From positions 1 through 64,000 of the forward strand of contig RFPL01000004.1 of assembly GCA_009926135.1 (NCBI GenBank): a stretch of 64,000 nucleotides of DNA. The letters are read 5' to 3'. Positions 1 through 7,936 of this stretch are shown here, piece after piece. The translations under genes were made by a program, and so were the position numbers. The notes below the pieces were generated by a model that did not search any database, was not told the DNA's origin, and saw only the letters and a list, made by a program, of their open reading frames with translations. Every line of letters starts with the position of its first letter. Position 1 is the first letter of the stretch. This DNA is from Sphingomonadaceae bacterium (GTDB taxonomy: Bacteria; Pseudomonadota; Alphaproteobacteria; Sphingomonadales; Sphingomonadaceae).

Positions 1-158
1 GGGCGTGCTTTTTTGAACGAGGTTGCGGACTCGGTTGGCCGTAAATCCGACTCGCTCTGCCGCGCGGTCGTTGCCGGGGCCGGGCGGGTGGATTCTCTGT
101 GCAGGCGTTATGATGCCCGGACTGTCCTTCGGGCCTGCAGGCACGGGAAAATACAGAC
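1..158. other. Window edge, no gene assigned
   Basis: I see no supportable gene in this stretch. A short frame closing with TGA near base 14-16 could be the tail of a gene that starts outside the window, but nothing identifies it. The bases before 159 should contain the promoter and leader of the eipA-like gene. A GGGA stretch about 13 bases before the ATG is the only ribosome-binding candidate. Confidence 0.3.
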
Positions 159-923
159 ATGACCATGGCAGTGAAGCGGGGCAAATGGCGGGCCGGACTT
201 GCTGGATTGATCTGTCTGGCGGGCCTGACCGTCAGCGTTGGCAGCGCGGCGCAGGTGACAGCGGTCGATCCGAACAAGGCGATCGATGGCGACCTGAAGA
301 CGGCGGCGGCGGCGCAGCCTGCCGCGGCACCGGTGCCAGCACCCGCGATCGCGGTCGATCCGGCGCCCGTAGCGGCGACCGCTCCGGCCGCAACGGCCTC
401 GCAGGCCTCCGCCGACCCGGCGCAGGCAGCCAAGCAGGGCACGACCTACAAGCAGGACGATCTGATCGGCGCGGCCGAGGGCGTGTTCGGCAAGGGGGCG
501 CAGGGGCTGGCCCAGATGATCCAGGACCTGCTCAAGAAGCAGGGCGAGCCCAATGCCTATATCGTCGGGCGCGAAGGCGGCGGCGCGGTTGTGGTCGGCC
601 TGCGCTATGGCTCAGGCACGCTGCATCACAAGATCGAGGGGCAGAAGCCGGTGTACTGGACCGGGCCGTCGGTCGGCCTCGATCTGGGCGCCAACGCCGC
701 CAATACCTTTGTGCTGGTCTACAACCTCTACAACACCGAAGACCTCTACAAGCGCTATGGCGCGGGTGAGGGGCAGGCCTATCTGGTCGGCGGGTTCAAC
801 GTCAGCTACCTGCGCCGCGGCGATGTGGTGCTGATCCCGGTGCGGATGGGCGCGGGGCTGCGGCTTGGCGTCAACGCCGGCTACATGAAATTCTCGAAAA
901 AGCAGCGCTGGCTGCCTTTCTGA
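159..923 (+). CDS. eipA: EipA family (DUF1134) envelope protein
   Basis: The protein is 254 aa. It has an N-terminal signal peptide (about residues 1-31, ending near GSAAQ), an Ala/Pro-rich linker (about 45-90) and a C-terminal DUF1134 domain (about 95-254) rich in Gly and aromatic beta-strand sequence. EipA proteins of Brucella and Caulobacter are periplasmic beta-barrel-like proteins needed for cell-envelope integrity. Their molecular activity is not known. ATG codons at 159 and 165 are both possible starts; the first is used here. The gene is alone and ends before a strong terminator at 997-1035. The family call is by recognition of the domain; the role is by family. Confidence 0.85.
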   Translation: MTMAVKRGKWRAGLAGLICLAGLTVSVGSAAQVTAVDPNKAIDGDLKTAAAAQPAAAPVPAPAIAVDPAPVAATAPAATASQASADPAQAAKQGTTYKQDDLIGAAEGVFGKGAQGLAQMIQDLLKKQGEPNAYIVGREGGGAVVVGLRYGSGTLHHKIEGQKPVYWTGPSVGLDLGANAANTFVLVYNLYNTEDLYKRYGAGEGQAYLVGGFNVSYLRRGDVVLIPVRMGAGLRLGVNAGYMKFSKKQRWLPF

Positions 924-934
924 GGCTACCCTCT

Positions 935-960
935 TAAACGTAGGACCCGGCAGCCGTTCT
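935..960 (+). promoter_or_regulatory. Possible FliA (sigma-28)-like promoter
   Basis: TAAA at 935-938 is followed after 14 bases by GCCGTTCT at 953-960. The same spacing and the same GCCGTTCT element occur before flgM (14830-14855). The enterobacterial consensus is TAAA-N15-GCCGATAA, so this is one base shorter and diverges in the last bases. It lies just past the eipA stop and before a terminator, so any transcript would be about 65 nt. It could be chance. Confidence 0.25.
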
Positions 961-996
961 GGCATTTGAACCCGGTTGCCTGTCCCTTCCAGGCAC

Positions 997-1035
997 GGCC
1001 CGGCGGTCCCCCGAAACCGCCGGGCCTTTTCCTTT
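997..1035 (+). terminator. Rho-independent terminator after eipA
   Basis: An 11-bp perfect GC-rich stem (997-1007 with 1016-1026) with an 8-base loop is followed by TTTTCCTTT. The T-rich tail is only on the plus strand, so it stops eipA transcription (or a short RNA starting near 967) before the convergent nitroreductase gene. Confidence 0.85.
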
Positions 1036-1040
1036 ATGGC

Positions 1041-1715
1041 TTAATCGAACCCGACCCAGCGGGTGGCTTCTTCCACCGATTTGCGTTCCGAGACCACGGC
1101 ATTGGCCGGGAAGCTCTCATCCGGCCAGCCCACGGCGACCGCCTTCATGATGACCTGATCATCCGGGATGCCGGCGTGTTCGCGCACGACCGGGCTCTGC
1201 ATGATGCCCTGGCTGTTGATCACGCAGCCAAGCCCGCGCGACCAGGCGGCATTGACCAGCGCGGTGGTTACCGCGCCGCAATCGAACGGCGTATCGTCGC
1301 TGTCGGCCAGTTCCTTGTCATAAGTGATGATGACGCAGACGGGTGCGTCGAACTGGCGGAAGCCGCGTAGCACCCAGTCGAGCCGGGCGTCCTTGTCATC
1401 GCGGGCGATGCCTTGCGCGGCGAACAGCTGCTTGGCCACGCCGACCTGGCGCTCGCGGTGGACGCCCTCGAAAGCCTGGCCGGTGCGAAATTCACGACTG
1501 TGCGGCACGCCGGCCAGGTTGCGTTCGGTATTGCCGGCGCGGATCCGGTCGAGTGGTTCGCCAGTAATCACGTGGAAATTCCACGGTTGGGTGTTCATTG
1601 AACTGGGGGCCCGCATGGCGAGAGTAAGCACTTGCTCGATCAGTTCGCGCGGGACTGGCTTGTTGAGATAGCCCCGGATCGAGCGGCGGCCCATGATGAC
1701 ATCATCGAATTCCAC
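1041..1715 (-). CDS. Nitroreductase family protein
   Basis: From the GTG at 1715 the protein is 224 aa, the usual size for NfsB/NfnB-like FMN-dependent nitroreductases. Visible family features are RRSIRGY near residue 10, APSSMNTQPW near 37 (FMN contacts) and a C-terminal GLGCVINSQG segment. The frame stays open upstream but that part overlaps the preceding gene; the GTG lies 14 bases after the GST stop and has a GGGAAA stretch before it. It would reduce nitro-aromatics, quinones or related acceptors with NAD(P)H; the true substrate is unknown. It appears to be the last gene of a DJ-1/GST/nitroreductase set. Confidence 0.85.
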   Translation of the reverse strand: MEFDDVIMGRRSIRGYLNKPVPRELIEQVLTLAMRAPSSMNTQPWNFHVITGEPLDRIRAGNTERNLAGVPHSREFRTGQAFEGVHRERQVGVAKQLFAAQGIARDDKDARLDWVLRGFRQFDAPVCVIITYDKELADSDDTPFDCGAVTTALVNAAWSRGLGCVINSQGIMQSPVVREHAGIPDDQVIMKAVAVGWPDESFPANAVVSERKSVEEATRWVGFD

Positions 1716-1729
1716 GTAGTGTTTCCCTT

Positions 1730-2884
1730 TCAACCCAGAACCAGAACATTGTTTTCGCGCCGGATCGGGCGCGATGTAGCGATAGCCATCATGGCCGCTC
1801 CGCCGGTGCGGCCCAGCAGATCGGCCAGACGCGCCGCGTCCTCGCCCGTCAGCGCTGCAGCAGCGGCCTGGGCGCGGGCGAAGTGCCATAGCGAGTGCGG
1901 CTGGCTACCGCGCTCCATCGTCACGCCGCGCCAGGCATAGCTGACCCGCCCGACATGGGGATGCACCTGCCGCGCGCCATTATGCGATACCATCTGGCCA
2001 GGAGCCGGATCAGGCAGGTTGGCCAGCCACTGGTCGAAACAGGCCGCATCCGCTGCCAGGCCTGGCCCCCACTGCGCGAATGCCACGTTCAGCACGGCCT
2101 CGAGCGTTTCGGGCACGGCATCGTCCGCCGGGAAGGCAGGGGCATAACCCGGAAAATCGGCATCTTCGATCGCGGCCGTGTTCATCCGTTCGGTCCAGCG
2201 GAACACGTTGGGCGCGGTGGTCTTCATCAGGAAGCCGGGCACCGGATCGCGGGCGAGGTGGGCATGGAGCGGGGCCATCATCCCGAAATCGGCGATGCTG
2301 GGACGTCCGCCGAGCAGGTAGGGATGCTGCTGGAAGTGCTTGTCCAGCACGGCGAGCAATTCGGCGTAGCTTTCCTCCATTGCCGGGATCACGGCAGCCG
2401 TCACGCCCAGGTTCGGCAGGAAGCCGGCGAACCGAGTCATCAGCTTGCCCGCGGTCTCCAGCCGCTGCTCGTGCGGCATGGGCGGGATTGCCCGGGCAAA
2501 TTCCGTGCGCAGGAACAGTTCCTGCTGTTCGCGGTAGGACCAGCGGTAATGCATCGCCAGCGGCAGCAGGTAGTTCGATCCGAAAGCGTCCAGCACGGCC
2601 GCAACCACGCGCTGGACCGGTCCTGCGGGGACGAAATCCGGATCGGGGGTCACGGCCTCGATCTGATCGATGATCGCGGTCGTGTCCTGCACGATCTCGC
2701 CGCCGGGAGTGCGGAGCACCGGGATTACCATGTGCCCGACCTGCGGGATCACCTTGCCCAGGAATTCGGGGTCTGCGGCGGAAACCTCGCGGTAGGGCAC
2801 GCCCTTCTTGATCAGGTAGCTGCGGGCCTTGCCGGCATAAAGCGAATGCGGCGTTGCCCATAAGGTATAGTGGTCACCAGCCAT
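1730..2884 (-). CDS. Glutathione S-transferase-like protein
   Basis: The protein is 384 aa, longer than a standard GST (about 200-230 aa). Residues 5-85 look like a thioredoxin-fold GST N-domain (LWATPHSLYAGKARSYLIKKG, then a VIPVL segment corresponding to the cis-Pro region), followed by an all-helical C-domain with a GGRPSIADF motif typical of GST C-domains. About 120 further residues at the C terminus are of unclear function. The specific substrate cannot be read. It sits between the DJ-1 family gene and the nitroreductase, all on the minus strand, a grouping that suggests detoxification of electrophiles. Confidence 0.75.
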   Translation of the reverse strand: MAGDHYTLWATPHSLYAGKARSYLIKKGVPYREVSAADPEFLGKVIPQVGHMVIPVLRTPGGEIVQDTTAIIDQIEAVTPDPDFVPAGPVQRVVAAVLDAFGSNYLLPLAMHYRWSYREQQELFLRTEFARAIPPMPHEQRLETAGKLMTRFAGFLPNLGVTAAVIPAMEESYAELLAVLDKHFQQHPYLLGGRPSIADFGMMAPLHAHLARDPVPGFLMKTTAPNVFRWTERMNTAAIEDADFPGYAPAFPADDAVPETLEAVLNVAFAQWGPGLAADAACFDQWLANLPDPAPGQMVSHNGARQVHPHVGRVSYAWRGVTMERGSQPHSLWHFARAQAAAAALTGEDAARLADLLGRTGGAAMMAIATSRPIRRENNVLVLG

Positions 2885-2928
2885 GAATCGCCCCCGCCCC
2901 TGTTATCCGGTGGGCTTGTGGCACGCGT

Positions 2929-3615
2929 TCAGGCGGACTGGAAGCCCAGCCGCTCTGCCGCCGCAACCAATTCCGCGCGACGCTCTGGCGCAAGCCGGTT
3001 GGCGCGGGCGGTGTAGACATCGACCAGCGCCGGACCGGCCTTGGCGGGGCAGCCGCTGTCGAATGGCGGGGCGGGGTCATATTCGAGCGCCAGTTGGACT
3101 GCGCGGGCGTGATCCTCACCCGCGATCTCGGCCATCAGCGCCAGGGCAAAGTCGATGCCCGCCGTTACCCCGCCCCCCGTTGCCCGGTTGCGGTCAATCA
3201 CGTGGCGCGCCTGCACCGGTTCTGCGCCGAACAGCGACAGGAGATCGTGCCAGGCCCAGTGGGTCGTGGCCTTGTAGCCCTTGAGCAACCCGGCCGCGCC
3301 CAGGATCAATGCGCCGGTGCAGACGCTGGTAACCCATTGCGCCTCGCTCCCGACCTGCCGCACCCAGTCAAGCGCGGGGGCATGGTCGATCACTTTGGCG
3401 ACTCCGATCCCGCCGGGAATGCACAGCAGGTCAGCGCGCGGCACATCGGCAAAGGTGGCGGTCGGCAGGATCGAGAAGCCGGCATCGGTCGGTACCGGCT
3501 CAAGGCTGTCCCAGACCAGATCGACCCTGGCGTCCGGCAGACGCGACAGGAACTGCGCCGGACCGGTCAGGTCAAGCTGCGTAACGTTCGGGAACAGCAG
3601 GAAGGCGATATGCAT
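2929..3615 (-). CDS. DJ-1/PfpI family, isonitrile hydratase-like
   Basis: The protein is 228 aa with the DJ-1/PfpI fold. Cys99 sits in the nucleophile elbow (VTSVCTGALILG) and Asp15 in QLDLTGP. These match the Cys and Asp of Pseudomonas isonitrile hydratase (InhA), which turns isonitriles into N-formamides. Many relatives are of unknown substrate, so the reaction is inferred. The gene follows motB by 23 bases on the same strand and may be read through from the flagellar operon, though no functional link is obvious. Confidence 0.8.
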   Translation of the reverse strand: MHIAFLLFPNVTQLDLTGPAQFLSRLPDARVDLVWDSLEPVPTDAGFSILPTATFADVPRADLLCIPGGIGVAKVIDHAPALDWVRQVGSEAQWVTSVCTGALILGAAGLLKGYKATTHWAWHDLLSLFGAEPVQARHVIDRNRATGGGVTAGIDFALALMAEIAGEDHARAVQLALEYDPAPPFDSGCPAKAGPALVDVYTARANRLAPERRAELVAAAERLGFQSA

Positions 3616-3638
3616 TCCCGGACCTTGGCATGCGCGCC

Positions 3639-4466
3639 TTAGCGCATCAACAGGATCGAGATGCGGCGGTTGCGCGGGTCCTGCGGATTGTCGCGGACCA
3701 GCGGCTCGCGGTCAGCCACGCCTTCAATCCTGCGATAGCGGCCTTCGCCAATGCCCTGGCGCAGCAGCGCCTGGCGGGTGGCTTCCGCGCGCCCGGCAGA
3801 AAGCGACCAGTTGTTGACCCCGCCGCCGCCGCGCCAGGGCAGGGCATCGGTATGGCCGCGGATCGAAACCGCGCCGGCTTCGGGCGCGATCACCCCGCCA
3901 ATCGCCTTCAGCAGCAGCGCGGCATCCCCCGTCAGGACGGTGGTGCCCAGCTGAAACATCGCGAAATCGGCATCGTCGACCAGGTCGATCCGGATCCCCT
4001 CGCTGGTGTCGACCATCCGCACCTGCTTGGCGATCCGCTGCGGGACTTTGCTTTCGGCCAGTTTGGCGGTGAGCCGCTCCTGCATCGATTTAACCTTCTG
4101 GGCACCGTCCTTGGGCCCGCCAGTGGTGTCGCGCGGGATGGTGATGCTCTTGGTCCCGGTCTGTCCGGCGCGATTAGGATAATTGTCGACATCGGTGATC
4201 GAGGAACCGCCCAGCATGCCGTTGGACCCGGCGCTCTCCTGCCTCAGCTTGACCAGGGTCGGCGTGAAATAGTCGGCCAGGCCCTTGCGCTGCTTTTCGT
4301 TCGTGGCCCCCAGCAGCCACAGCAGCAGGAAGAAGGCCATCATTGCGGTGACGAAATCGGCATAGGCCACTTTCCAGGCCCCGCCGTGGTGCCCCGCAGC
4401 CACGACGGTGATCTTCTTGACGATGATCGGCGGACCATCGGCCTTGCCCTTCTTCGGCGGGGCCAT
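3639..4466 (-). CDS. motB: Flagellar stator protein MotB
   Basis: The 275-aa protein has a cytoplasmic N terminus, one membrane segment (about 33-53) with YADFVTAMMAFF, where Asp37 matches the proton-binding Asp32 of E. coli MotB, and a C-terminal OmpA-like peptidoglycan-binding domain (about 150-275). It forms the stator with MotA, whose gene ends 3 bases upstream. The pair closes the long flgB-to-motB operon. Confidence 0.95.
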   Translation of the reverse strand: MAPPKKGKADGPPIIVKKITVVAAGHHGGAWKVAYADFVTAMMAFFLLLWLLGATNEKQRKGLADYFTPTLVKLRQESAGSNGMLGGSSITDVDNYPNRAGQTGTKSITIPRDTTGGPKDGAQKVKSMQERLTAKLAESKVPQRIAKQVRMVDTSEGIRIDLVDDADFAMFQLGTTVLTGDAALLLKAIGGVIAPEAGAVSIRGHTDALPWRGGGGVNNWSLSAGRAEATRQALLRQGIGEGRYRRIEGVADREPLVRDNPQDPRNRRISILLMR

Positions 4467-4469
4467 CGC

Positions 4470-5333
4470 CTAGCGCCCCCGCAGTGCGTCGAGCAGTTCG
4501 GACAGGCCGGGACGGAAATCGTGGCCCAGGCCCGAACGCGCGCTTTCGACCACCAGCGGCTGCGGCCAGCCATGCAGGCTGGCGATGATTACCTGCTTGA
4601 CCGCGTGGAAGATCTGCTCGTCCGCTTCCAGCACCTGCTTCAGCCGGCCAGCCATCGGCGCGACCATGCCATAGGCCAGCAGCACCCCCAGGAACGTACC
4701 GACCAGCGCCGATCCGATCATGCCGCCCAGGACGGATGGCGGCTTGTCGATCGAACCCATCGTCTTGACCACGCCCAGCACGGCGGCGACGATGCCCAGC
4801 GCCGGCAGCGCATCAGCCAGGCCCTGCAACGCGTGCTGCGGCTCGTGCATTTCGTGGAAATGAGTCTTCAGGGCATTGTCCATCACGTCTTCCACCGCCC
4901 GCACATCAAGCGTGCCGGATGAAACCACGATCAGGGTCAGGGTATCGGCGATCACCGCGACCAGTTCCTTGTGGGCCAGCAGGCGCGGGAATTCGGCAAA
5001 GATCGCTGAACTGGCCGGATCGGTGACATGGCTTTCCAGCGCGACCGGCCCTTCGGCGCGGAGCAGCTTCATCAGCTTGGTCACCAGCACGATCGCATCG
5101 ATGTGATCCTGCTTGGTGTGGCGCGGCCCCTTGAAGACCTTGGCGAAGGCGCCGCCGATCGCCTTGAGGCCGTGCAGCGAGTTACCCGTCACCAGCGCGC
5201 CCACCGCCGCCCCGCCGATGATCAGCATTTCGTGCGGCAAGGCATGGAGCACCGGCCCCAGCGCTCCGCCGGTCAGCGCGAAGCCGCCAAAGACCATGAC
5301 GATCAGGATGATGATGCCGATTGCGGCGTACAT
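4470..5333 (-). CDS. motA: Flagellar stator protein MotA
   Basis: The 287-aa protein has the four membrane segments and cytoplasmic loop of MotA (two N-terminal segments in residues 1-55, two in about 165-220, with MGSIDKPPSVLGGMIGSALV between). It conducts ions with MotB and drives the rotor. Start is the ATG at 5333, 29 bases after flgL. Length and motifs match proton-type MotA. Confidence 0.95.
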   Translation of the reverse strand: MYAAIGIIILIVMVFGGFALTGGALGPVLHALPHEMLIIGGAAVGALVTGNSLHGLKAIGGAFAKVFKGPRHTKQDHIDAIVLVTKLMKLLRAEGPVALESHVTDPASSAIFAEFPRLLAHKELVAVIADTLTLIVVSSGTLDVRAVEDVMDNALKTHFHEMHEPQHALQGLADALPALGIVAAVLGVVKTMGSIDKPPSVLGGMIGSALVGTFLGVLLAYGMVAPMAGRLKQVLEADEQIFHAVKQVIIASLHGWPQPLVVESARSGLGHDFRPGLSELLDALRGR

Positions 5334-5362
5334 GCGGTTCAGCCCCCTTCAGGTAGATTGGT

Positions 5363-6277
5363 TCAGCGCAGCATCGCGAACAGGCTGAGACCGGCCAGCC
5401 GCGTAAAGGCGGCCTGGCTCGCTTCCAGCACGGTCATGATCTCCTGCAACGCCGTGAGAGTGGTCGCCAGGTCTGCTCCACCGACTTGGGCCTGCTGTTC
5501 GCTGCGCTGTTCGCTGCGCTGGGTGCGGCGATCGCCGATCAGGTCGATCCAGTTCATCCGGCTGCCCACCACGGTCTGCGCGGTGGTGATCGATTCAAGC
5601 CCGGCATCAAGGCTGCCCAGGGCATCGCGCGCAGCCTGTGCGGGATCGGGAACATTGCCCTGCAAGGCCTCGCCAAGTTCGCGCACCAGGGTGAACAGGC
5701 TGGTCGGGCCGCCGGGGCCGTTGAAGTTCAGGAATTCCGGCCCGGTAACACCGCGCACCACGCTTTGACCTTCGCCCAGTGCAAGCTCGCCGGCCTGCGC
5801 CGTGCCGACATAGGCCGGCAGCCCCGCGGCATCGAGCGCATAGGCCTGGCCGGTGGCCTCACCCCCGAACAGGGCATGACCAGCGCTGTCGCGGCTGTTG
5901 GCCAGACGGACAAGCTCGCCATAGACCTCGTTGATCTCGGTACCGATGCCCGCGCGCTGGGCCGGGGTCAGGGTATCGCTGGCGGCCTGGACGGCCAGCT
6001 CCTTCACACGGGTGACATAGGCGGCAAAATCGCTGAGGCCGCTGTCGGTCAGGGCCAGGTCAGAACTAACCCTGGCGCCAGCGGCGGCACTGATTTCGGC
6101 AAAACGGCTTTCGCGCGCGAGCGAGCGCAGCTGGGCTGCCCCGACCGGATCGTCAGAACCGCGTTCCAGCCGCTGGCCGGTCCCGATGGCGCCCTGCAGG
6201 CTTTCGGCGCGGCTGCGCAGATCGTTGAGCGAGCGGGTCGACCGTTCGTAGAATGCGCTGGTGGTAATGGTGGTCAT
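5363..6277 (-). CDS. flgL: Flagellar hook-filament junction protein FlgL
   Basis: The 304-aa protein has flagellin-like N- and C-terminal helices: residues 1-60 with GSDDPVGAAQLRSL, and a C-terminal coiled-coil ending LSLFAMLR. FlgL joins the FlgK layer to the flagellin filament. It lies 20 bases after flgK. The DNA at about 5496-5521 has a 12-bp tandem duplication that encodes two copies of QRSE, probably a harmless repeat in the helical region. Confidence 0.92.
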   Translation of the reverse strand: MTTITTSAFYERSTRSLNDLRSRAESLQGAIGTGQRLERGSDDPVGAAQLRSLARESRFAEISAAAGARVSSDLALTDSGLSDFAAYVTRVKELAVQAASDTLTPAQRAGIGTEINEVYGELVRLANSRDSAGHALFGGEATGQAYALDAAGLPAYVGTAQAGELALGEGQSVVRGVTGPEFLNFNGPGGPTSLFTLVRELGEALQGNVPDPAQAARDALGSLDAGLESITTAQTVVGSRMNWIDLIGDRRTQRSEQRSEQQAQVGGADLATTLTALQEIMTVLEASQAAFTRLAGLSLFAMLR

Positions 6278-6297
6278 GTCTTGGCTCCCTAGAACGC

Positions 6298-7635
6298 TCA
6301 GCGGATCGCCAGCAGGGTGTCGAACAGGTCACTCGCCACCTGGATCACCTTGCCGCTGGCCTGGAAGGCCTGCTGAAAGCGAACGAGATTGGCGGCTTCA
6401 TCGTCAAGGCTGACCCCGGCCTGTTCGGCGAGGGCGAGGCGGGCAGCGCCAGCGATCGAATCGAGCGCGCCAGCGGTGGTGCGGCGCGCGGCGGCGGCGC
6501 TGGAGGCAGTGAACAGCAGGCTGTCGATCTGATCAGTCACGCCGGCGCTGACCAGGGCATTGCGCAGTGCGACCAGGCCGGCCGGGTCGCGGCTGCCGGC
6601 AGCAGCCCCCGCCGGAGCCGTCGCCAGGCCAGCTCCGCTGGTCAGGCCAACGGCAATGCCGGATGCACCGCTGCCCGAGAACAGCGGCTGGCCAACGGTC
6701 CCGTCGAGCGCGATGCTGCTGGCTTGGGCGGCGTTGGCCGTGGTTATCAGGGTGTCGGCAATCGTGTTCAGCCGTGCCTGGCGATCGCGCACCGCGATCA
6801 GCGCCTGGGCCTGACCCGCCAAGGCGCCCGAACTGCTCGCCACCGGGTTGCCGCCCAGCGTGAAGGCCACGGTTCCATCTGCGGCTGCAGTCATGGCAAG
6901 CGTCTGGGCCGTTCCGCTGGCGACCAGCACCGGGCCGTTGCCGTCACCCAGCCGGACTGTCGCCGCTTGGTCAGGGCCGATGCTGGTGGTGATCCCGACC
7001 TGGGCAGAGATCTGCTGGAGCAGCGTGTCGCGCCGGTCGAGCAGCATGGTCTGATCGCTTGAGCCGGCCGTGGCGCGGGTCAGTTGCAGGTTTACCCGGG
7101 CAAGTTCGGCGGCAAAGGTGTTGACCTGATCGGTCCCGGCTGTCGCCGCGAAGCGCAGGCCTTCGCCAATCGTGTCGAGCGAGCCGGCCGCCAGGTTGAA
7201 ACTGCGGGCGAGGGTGCGGGCATCTTCCAGCGCGCCGGCCCGCAGCGCCGGATCAACCGGATTGCTCTCCAGCCGCTGAAGCGAAGCCTCAAAACTGGTC
7301 ATCGCCGGAAACAGCCCGGATTGCTCCAGGGCGGCCTCGATATTCTCGTGGCCGGTCAGTTCCTCGGCGGCGCGGGCATAGTCACTGCCGGTGCGGCGAA
7401 CTTCGGCCTGCCGGAACAGGTCGGCATTGCGCGTCACCCCATCGATCCGTACGCCCGACAGGGTCAGGTCGCCGGGGGCCATCCATGATCCCGGACTGCC
7501 AACTTCAGAGACACGCAGCGAACGGCGGACATAGCCGTCGGTCCCGGCATTGGCGATGTTCTGCGCCGTCAGGTCCAGCGCGGCGCGCGCGGCGCGCAGG
7601 CCCGACGTGCCAATGGAGAAAAGGTCACTGGCCAT
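6298..7635 (-). CDS. flgK: Flagellar hook-associated protein FlgK
   Basis: The 445-aa protein starts at the ATG at 7635 (MASDLFSIGTSGLRAARAAL), which fits the FlgK N-terminal helix; the open frame extends 11 codons further but that region is flgJ. It has the conserved N-terminal D0/D1 region with NIANAGTDGYVRR and the C-terminal helix ending LVRFQQAFQASGKVIQVASDLFDTLLAIR-like sequence. FlgK is the first hook-filament junction protein. Its gene overlaps flgJ by 11 bases. Confidence 0.92.
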   Translation of the reverse strand: MASDLFSIGTSGLRAARAALDLTAQNIANAGTDGYVRRSLRVSEVGSPGSWMAPGDLTLSGVRIDGVTRNADLFRQAEVRRTGSDYARAAEELTGHENIEAALEQSGLFPAMTSFEASLQRLESNPVDPALRAGALEDARTLARSFNLAAGSLDTIGEGLRFAATAGTDQVNTFAAELARVNLQLTRATAGSSDQTMLLDRRDTLLQQISAQVGITTSIGPDQAATVRLGDGNGPVLVASGTAQTLAMTAAADGTVAFTLGGNPVASSSGALAGQAQALIAVRDRQARLNTIADTLITTANAAQASSIALDGTVGQPLFSGSGASGIAVGLTSGAGLATAPAGAAAGSRDPAGLVALRNALVSAGVTDQIDSLLFTASSAAAARRTTAGALDSIAGAARLALAEQAGVSLDDEAANLVRFQQAFQASGKVIQVASDLFDTLLAIR

Positions 7636-7936
7636 TGCCCGGCTCCTGCGAGGGCAAGTGACGGGCAAGCTGCGCCTCGATCTGCCGGGCCAGGCCCAGC
7701 GCGCCAGTCTGGGCAGCGAGATCGGCGAAGTGGCTGTCCTGCATCGAGCGGAAGGTATCCAGTCCCTGGCCGCCGATCAGGCTGTCGCCAAAGCCGGCCT
7801 GGCGGGCAGCGCTAAGCATCTGGCGGACGAAGATCGCCTCGAAGGCTTTGGCCGCGCCGGCCAGCCGTTCGCGGTCGGTCCCGTGGCTCGCGGCAAGCGA
7901 ACCCGTGGCGAGCAAGGGGGCGGAGACCGGGGTCAT
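7625..7936 (-). CDS. flgJ: FlgJ-type rod-binding protein (rod cap only)
   Basis: The 103-aa protein matches the N-terminal rod-capping domain of FlgJ (AAKAFEAIFVRQMLSAAR, residues about 28-45). It lacks the C-terminal peptidoglycan hydrolase domain present in enterobacterial FlgJ (about 310 aa). A separate lytic transglycosylase gene at 15568-16392 probably supplies that activity, as is usual in alphaproteobacteria. ATG overlaps the flgI stop (ATGA). Confidence 0.85.
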   Translation of the reverse strand: MTPVSAPLLATGSLAASHGTDRERLAGAAKAFEAIFVRQMLSAARQAGFGDSLIGGQGLDTFRSMQDSHFADLAAQTGALGLARQIEAQLARHLPSQEPGNGQ

